Notes under the pieces: generated by a model
What the model saw: only the letters and a program-made list of their open reading frames with translations
Databases searched by the model: none
Told to the model about the DNA's origin: nothing
Assembly (NCBI RefSeq): GCF_031755915.1
Contig: NC_083384.1
Span: 5,603,501 to 5,667,500 of the forward strand
Origin: Ziziphus jujuba
Taxonomy: Eukaryota > Streptophyta > Magnoliopsida > Rosales > Rhamnaceae
Direction: 5' to 3'
DNA: 64,000 bases
Part shown: in pieces, positions 57,920 to 64,000 of the stretch
How the letters are laid out: the number at the start of each line of letters is the position of its first letter
Numbering within the stretch: position 1 is the stretch's first letter
Made by a program: the position numbers and the translations under genes

Positions 57920-60900
57920 AACTTCCTAGAAGAAACCAATCGTATAGTTATAAGGATATAATATATCAAGCACTTAAAATAACTTAACTTGTACAATATT
58001 GAAGCTAAAATCGGTTTAAGTGTCTCAATACACAGCAAGATAGCATTAAAGGATAGGAAATTAAAAGAATAATAAACTAGTTAACTAGCAAAAGGAGAAC
58101 AGATATTGCAATATTCATATACTCAAAGACATGAAATGGTTTATTTAAAAAACAACAACAACAAAAAGAACAATGATAGGTATACTAAGCATTATTCATT
58201 CCACTAATATTTGTTTTTGGAGTATATTCATAGCCATCTAGAATTAACATTGATAATCAACTTTACTTTATCATAATAAAGATAAAACTTCAATGACCTT
58301 GTGTCCAGTGTGTTTTCTTATAGCATGATCCTTTTTAAAGGTGACAGCAAGATAGTGGAAGCACAATGTCAGGAGCTGCTAATATATATTTATGTATCAC
58401 ATAAAAATTATATGTATGTAGATATACTTTATTGAAAAAAATAAGAATAGAAATTTTCAGCTTACTAGGCATTAAGTTATGGCTAAACTATGTGATATAG
58501 AGTTATCTTGTAACATAATATTTTAAATAGAATGTGGACAATGTTATTATATTTCTATGATGACTTGGTTTACAAGCTGATTTGGAGTTTGGCAAGTATC
58601 CCTACATTTGGTTATTTCAATTGCTCTGCCACATGATTTTTGGGCTCGAGTTCGTGTAGATGCACTACTTTTATTGTTTTTGCCAAAATAATAAATTAGT
58701 TTTTTCAATCTTATTGGAGGGTAAGTCAAATGGAAAAAACCACCTCATCCACAAAAAACCAAACCATAATTATAGGAAATGACATATAATTACGCTTAGA
58801 AATTATGAAAACCAAATAGGATATGGAAATATAATTTGTATAAGTCATAGGAACTAAAAGTATTCACCTAATCCTATATATGCTGCAATAAGCTATAAGT
58901 TGTTCCAACAAAGAATGCAGGTTACATATATTTGTTTTCCTATTGACTCATCATGTAGTTTGGTATGAACCCAAAAACAAAAATCTGATATATTTTTCAA
59001 TATTTACAGTACTAGAACCCTGTCATTTACATAAAGACACCACAAACTCAGAAAGAAAATGTCTCTTACCAAGAATGCATTCCTTAGGTCATGAAGAACC
59101 TTTTCCCTCTTGGCTCATCACATCCAACTGAAAATCCAACCAGCTCCTCAATCCAGTTGCTTTCGTTTGATATGTATAAAACCCAATCATTCACGAATAC
59201 CTTACAAGCTGAGCAAAAACACATATGAAGAATGACTTCTTCAGTCAGCCAAAATTCTGGAATTGGACGAAATTTGATAGGTGGTAGCAGAGGTAATAAG
59301 CTGTATTTTGAAAAGAAGAAAACAAAACTGAGAGAGAGGTTGAGAGTGTTACCGGTCGAAATGGACGCACAGAGGGGTGGACTCCTATCACACAAAATGT
59401 TTCAAATGGGGATTTGCTTTTGCTAAAACGTAAACATAAGGGACAGATTGGGATTTTAGCAAAATGAAATAAATGGGAAATATGGAAAAAGGCGGCAAAA
59501 CTTCCCACCAAAGTAGAAATTCATATTTGGGTTTTACTTTCCAATATAAATTTCCGTTTACTTTCTCTATTTTGCTTTCTTTTCTTTCTTTTTCTCTTTT
59601 TTTCTTCTGTCCAAATCATACGAACCTAAGAATTAACCATATAAAAATTTAATATTCATATGACAAATATTGTAATATACATTTTCTATAAAACAATGTC
59701 CATATATATATATATATATGTTAAATAACAATGAAAGCTATATGTATGGAAAGTGAAAAATGTATTTTGTCCATCTTAATTAATCAAGTGTAAATTATTA
59801 GGAAACATATTTATAATGTGGTTAAGTATCAAAAAAGTTTATGTGCATTTGCAATTATTTTATATCATGATCATGAGTTTGAATTTAAACACTAAAGATA
59901 ATATATATATATATATATATATATAAATGTACAAGTATCTTTGTAGATTAGTATGTAAATAACATCTTTCTATGATAAAAACTATAATAACATAACAAAT
60001 GTTCATTGAGAAAACAAAGAAGGATCAAAATCATAATAATTAAACACATATTTTATATATAATTATACGGCGACATATAGTATCTCAAATAAATTGCGGA
60101 CTATATATATGTATGGGGTCGTGTTCCATCAAAAATATTTGACAAATATGTTTGACAAATCGCACTAACAATTGCAGGATCATTCAATAGTTGAAAATTG
60201 ATATATTTTAAATATATTATAATTTTGAAAAAGAATTATTTTTATTATCTATTTTAATAAAAATAAGCGATTATTTACCATTAGCTAATAACAGTTAAGG
60301 ATCGTAATATGTGTCAAACCCCTAATTTGTACACAGTACATTCCCCTATATACATATAGTTACTTATAAAAACTATACTATAATACATCTAAGCCCTTAA
60401 GATTTGTAATAAGGTTTGTTATAATTTGTTGTTAGAAAAATACACTAAGACCGTGAATGTTAGACGTTTTCCATCAAATTATTTGTACAATCAAAATATC
60501 TTCCAACAACTTATAAATATAAATTTCACAATTAATCATTAAGGGAGTAAGAATTTGTAAATTTTATAATTAATTATTAAAATAAAAAATATATAATCAT
60601 AAATAATTATTACGTTATGTCGGTAATAATCGTGGCACTAATTTGCGAAAACAAAAAAATGATAAGAATATTAAGTAAAACAAAAAGATTTGACAAATAA
60701 TAATCAATTATATTAAAAGTGTTTTTCCTGGCATAGAACCAATTATTAATTTACAACACGTTTATTATAAATTCATAGTCAAAAGTTAAGCATTCATTGA
60801 GGCACAAAATATATATACATATATATATATGTGTATACATATAATTTTGCATGTGAATATTTAAAAATATATTAAAAATTAAAAATAAGTTACTTCAAAA

Positions 60901-61590
60901 ATATGTATAACATTACAGTTAGTGAAAAAAACAAAAAACAAATTCGAACTAGTGCAAAATAAAGAAAATGCAGCTTGCCTCCTCTCGAGTTTAAACAACA
61001 TTAATATAAACAAGCTTTTTTTTTTTTGTCTCATTATGTTTATTCTTGTTATTGAGAACAATAAAATGTAAAAAAAAAAAATAAAAATTAACAGAAAAAC
61101 AAAATTAAAATCATGTAGGGGAGAGATGGAATCCCACAAACTATTTTTCATTTTGCATTTTTTATCCTTAATTTAATTATTTAAGTTTGCATTTTTGTCC
61201 TCAAGTTCATTTAACCTCCTAAACCTTTAAAACATTGCAGTTAAATGTCATTCTACCATGGAGAGGGCATAGTATCGAATTCAATCAAAATCCATGTCAT
61301 AATTATAGGATTATAAAGTAGTGTCCTTGCCTACACATAATTGTCATTGTATACATTTATATACTTACACTACAAACAGAAAGTAGTGTATCAAAAGGAC
61401 TGTAAGCTGAGCACTTGTGCCTGTACATGCTTTGCAAAAAGACTTGTGATTGCAAATGTCTATAACCATGCATAGTGCCAAAAATTCACCTGTGAATGCA
61501 AATATTTTGCATTCTAACTATGTACACTATCAAAAAACTATGTATAGGTGAATTTTAATGCTATGCATATCACAAGCAGAAACCATAACA
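57920..61590. other. Non-coding region between TNP2-2 and the TNP1-like gene of CACTA-2
   Basis: No further exon is supported. An ORF at 59084-59395 (minus) lacks recognised domains. Around 59090-59520 the sequence is less AT-rich and could be the TNP2 promoter and leader. (TA)n tracts lie at 59701-59719, 59900-59925 and 60810-60830. A short dyad TACACTAC/GTAGTGTA lies at 61366-61390. Confidence 0.4.
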
Positions 61591-61854
61591 TCAAGTCATT
61601 GTTGCAGTAGGTGGTGGTGGTGGCGGCAACTGGCTGGGACATGAAGGATGCTGACTCACATCCAAGAATGCAGAAAGTCTGGCAATGAGTTCTGCCTGTT
61701 GATCCATAAATTGTGCAAGTCTTTTTACCTCAACCTTGTAATCTTCAAACTCTGTAGCCAACTGAGGGGTAGGTTGGTTAAGCAGCTTGCTATAGCTCTT
61801 TCTTGGAGCTGGTCCAACACCAGAAATGAATCCAGCATTTCTACCTAGGACTTG
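61591..61854 (-). pseudogene. TNP1-like gene of CACTA-2: 3' exon only, cut by LTR G
   Basis: Read on minus from 61854, the frame gives VLGRNAGFISGVGPAPRKSY, then a Gln/Glu-rich helical stretch (FEDYKVEVKRLAQFMDQQAE), a run of Pro and a TGA stop at 61591-61593. The LGR.AG.ISGVG.AP.KS motif before a short coiled coil is typical of the C-terminus of plant Ptta/En/Spm (TNP1-like) proteins. About 87 residues are left. The LTR starting at 61855 separates them from the upstream exons, which may lie beyond 64000. Confidence 0.75.
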
Positions 61855-64000
61855 TGTCAGGACCCGTCCAGAATTCCTTCCCCGGAACTCTAGACAAGCC
61901 CTGATCCCAGGGAAACCCTACCGGACCCTCCAATGGAAAATCCGGCAGAGCCTCCCCTAAGGGATGGACTTACCACAAATTACCTGCACTGAAAACACAC
62001 TTCTATACTCATCCCCTTATTCCTCCCGCAAACTACAAATTGTTCCACAAATTTCAGCACTTCTCAACAAAAACAGCAGCAACCCAATGCATAAATAACA
62101 ACTACACGTCCAATACAGTATACAAAGCATTATACAGATAAATGTCGAATTTATACAATGACAGGTAAAAAGCAATACAGGACAGAGAGGAAAAAGGGAA
62201 GAAATACTTCTTGAACCTTCGGCAACGAACTGAGACGTCGGGCTCGCCCCGGACAATCAACGTCTCCAACCTGGACCTAGGGGAACGGAATTTAAGAGTG
62301 TGAGATGCTAATCATCTCAGTGAGTGACCCTAACTACCGAACACCTTTAATATTAATAATATAAAAATAAAGGAATTTAATCAATCCATACCGAACAATT
62401 ACATAAATAAATAAATAAACAATTGAAATAATAATTTCTCTCAAAACCCTCACTATTCACTCCGTTGGAAATGTTCCCCTTTTAAAACATTTTCACAAAA
62501 CCCGATATTCGTACTTCCGAAAACCAAGGGACCAAATAATTTAATAAACAATAAATAAATAAATAAATACCCCAAATATAATTAACTGCAATAAATTATA
62601 ATAAATAATTTTAGAACACCTTTGGGGTTTAAAACATTATTTGCAATTTACACCTACGCACCACACCATATACCGGTGATGCCCTCCGATACCCAGCGTC
62701 CCGAGCATCGACTGAAGGGGGGTTAAAGAGAGAAACCTGCAAACGGCACTTCGGCGTCCCGACAGTACCGCTGCTGAAACCATCTCCCGGCCAAGGAGGG
62801 GGGCGGCTGTGGCCAATAACAAACTTGCCTGCCCAGGTCCAATGGCAACAACGGGAGAAATAATAACCGCGCGCTAAACCACATAATACCTGCGCGCTAC
62901 CACTTGTCCATACACCAGAACACCAATACTGTATGAGTGCGTCTAAAAATAAACATTATTAACCAACCGTATCGTTTTCCAAAATTACCGTGGAAAATAC
63001 ATTAAATTCTCACACTTACCATCCCACATATTTTTATTTAACCAAACCGGTACGAAACCTCGATAACAAACAAACCACAACTTTCTCGAAATACGAGATT
63101 CAATAATAAAAATACCACGGACATAATTTATAAAATTTAAACAAATATTTTCGTAAAATATTTAACCCAATTATGCCCGAAAAATTAATACTGAAAACCA
63201 CGTACAAATACTACCGAAATACACTTTGCTCATGCATAATGAATAAATTAAACCGCAATAAAACCATAATTAAATCACACCACATGAGCATAATTTAAAT
63301 ACCAATTAAACATAATTAATTGCCCAAAATAATTTTTGAAGGTGGGTCACTCACTTGGAGCACACAATTAAACTATGATCCACCATGGGATCAATTCCAC
63401 TACTCACCGGTGCTCCTAGAACACAATTCACAGACAGTCAAATAAATTAATGTTTTATTCGGGTAAATAATACCCGGTACCCGGGGGGTCAAACACAAAC
63501 GTTATCCAAAATAGGCGAATAATATACCAAATCGAAGCTTGAGCGACGAGGATTACAAATCCGATCTCCATCGACCCCAATTCCCCTGGAGGTGGCCGGA
63601 ATTTGGCCGGAAAGCTTCGGCCGGTTTTCAATTCCTCGTATCTTGCAAACCGCTTCGAATTTTTGAGATTGGAGGTCATTTTTGAACTCAGAGGACGTAA
63701 AATAGGGGGAGAGGAGGTTTAATTCGGACTGGGCTGGCCGGAAAACACAAGAAAAGAGGAGAGATAAATTTTGCCGGCCGGCGGCTTCTCCGGCCCGATC
63801 GGCGAGCATCCGGCGGCCGGTGACCGTGAAAATTGGCGGCTGAGCTCGCCTCCTCCCTCCGCTCGTCACTGGCCGGCGCGTGAGGACTATGGATGGTCGG
63901 AATTTAAAAACACGGGGGAGAGAGAGACGACGGGAGGGAGAGAAAGCTGTGTGTGTTTTTTTTCTGTCTTGGTCGGGCTCGGGGAAGAAGAAGGGAAGGA
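61855..64000 (-). mobile_element. LTR G, minus, nested in CACTA-2, cut by the window end
   Basis: It starts TGTCAGGACCCGTCCAGAAT, the reverse complement of the LTR end seen in A and E. Blocks follow in the same order as LTR C: CTCAGTGAGTGACCCTA near 62316, GCACACCAATAC-like and GGTGGGTCACTCAC near 63341, and a GC-rich leader at 63540-63900. Only 2146 bp are visible, about 0.75 kb short of a full LTR. The 5 bp before it are ACTTG. Whether it is solo or the end of a full retrotransposon cannot be seen. Confidence 0.88.

Larger units (their letters stand above)
51699..61854 (-). mobile_element. CACTA-2: CACTA transposon, visible part up to a nested LTR; right end outside the window
   Basis: The terminus CACTACTAAAAAAATG begins at 51699 inside LTR F; the preceding bases TTG are the expected 3-bp duplication copy. 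It contains subterminal repeats (51699-52570), a minus-strand TNP2 pseudogene and the 3' exon of a TNP1-like gene. The TNP1-like exon is interrupted by LTR G at 61855. The other terminus must lie beyond 64000. Both genes read on minus, unlike the divergent pair of CACTA-1. Confidence 0.82.

Noticed and set aside
61366..61390. TACACTAC...GTAGTGTA as a possible pair of CACTA ends
   Set aside because: The arms are only 8 bp and 9 bp apart. CACTA-2 coding sequence continues on the far side, so it cannot be the element end.

Overview
The window is a gene-poor, AT-rich stretch of a flowering-plant nuclear genome, probably a eudicot. The evidence is two CACTA (En/Spm-type) DNA transposons with plant-specific TNP2 and TNP1 families, a cluster of long Gypsy-type LTRs, MITEs, a 5S-rRNA-derived repeat, and one plant type II metacaspase locus. 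I cannot name the species. Nearly every coding signal is a transposon gene, and every coding locus seen here is broken except possibly single exons.

Layout. 1-15369: a large CACTA element (CACTA-1) whose left end lies outside the window. It holds a tandem array (1-1830), a minus-strand TNP1-like gene fused to a DUF8039-like and a Ulp1/C48-protease-like region (about 1965-5528), a second array in inverted orientation (6660-9520), a plus-strand TNP2 transposase pseudogene (10667-14152), and a subterminal repeat zone ending in a CACTA terminus at 15369. 15611-18575: a solo LTR with a perfect 5-bp duplication. 18581-23990: non-coding, with one MITE (20241-20430) flanked by a 9-bp duplication. 23991-30645: two LTRs of related families in opposite orientation, 19 bp apart. 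33290-40742: an old LTR split by two younger solo LTRs of one family, followed by a primer-binding-site-like sequence and decayed internal sequence with a 5S rRNA-like relic. 42536-43535: a direct/inverted/direct triplication. 45050-48576: a type II metacaspase pseudogene with a 2-kb intron carrying two copies of one MITE and a tandem triplication of its linker region. 50694-51698: an LTR cut by a second CACTA element (CACTA-2, from 51699). CACTA-2 has subterminal repeats, a minus-strand TNP2 pseudogene (54144-57919) and the 3' exon of a TNP1-like gene (61591-61854). That exon is itself cut by another LTR (61855 to the window end).

How it fits together. In CACTA-1 the two genes are transcribed divergently away from an internal array of palindromic GGCGACGCATA/TATGCGTCGCC sites. 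An inverted relative of this array lies beyond the 3' end of the TNP1-like gene, and a variant GCGTCGCTAAA motif fills the right end. This suggests one binding-site core used at the ends and in the central promoter zone. Many nonsense codons replace Trp or Gln codons, as expected from C-to-T decay of methylated, silenced DNA. The nesting order gives a relative history: B-type LTR, then CACTA-2, then the LTR at 61855. Solo LTRs with intact duplications show repeated LTR-LTR recombination.
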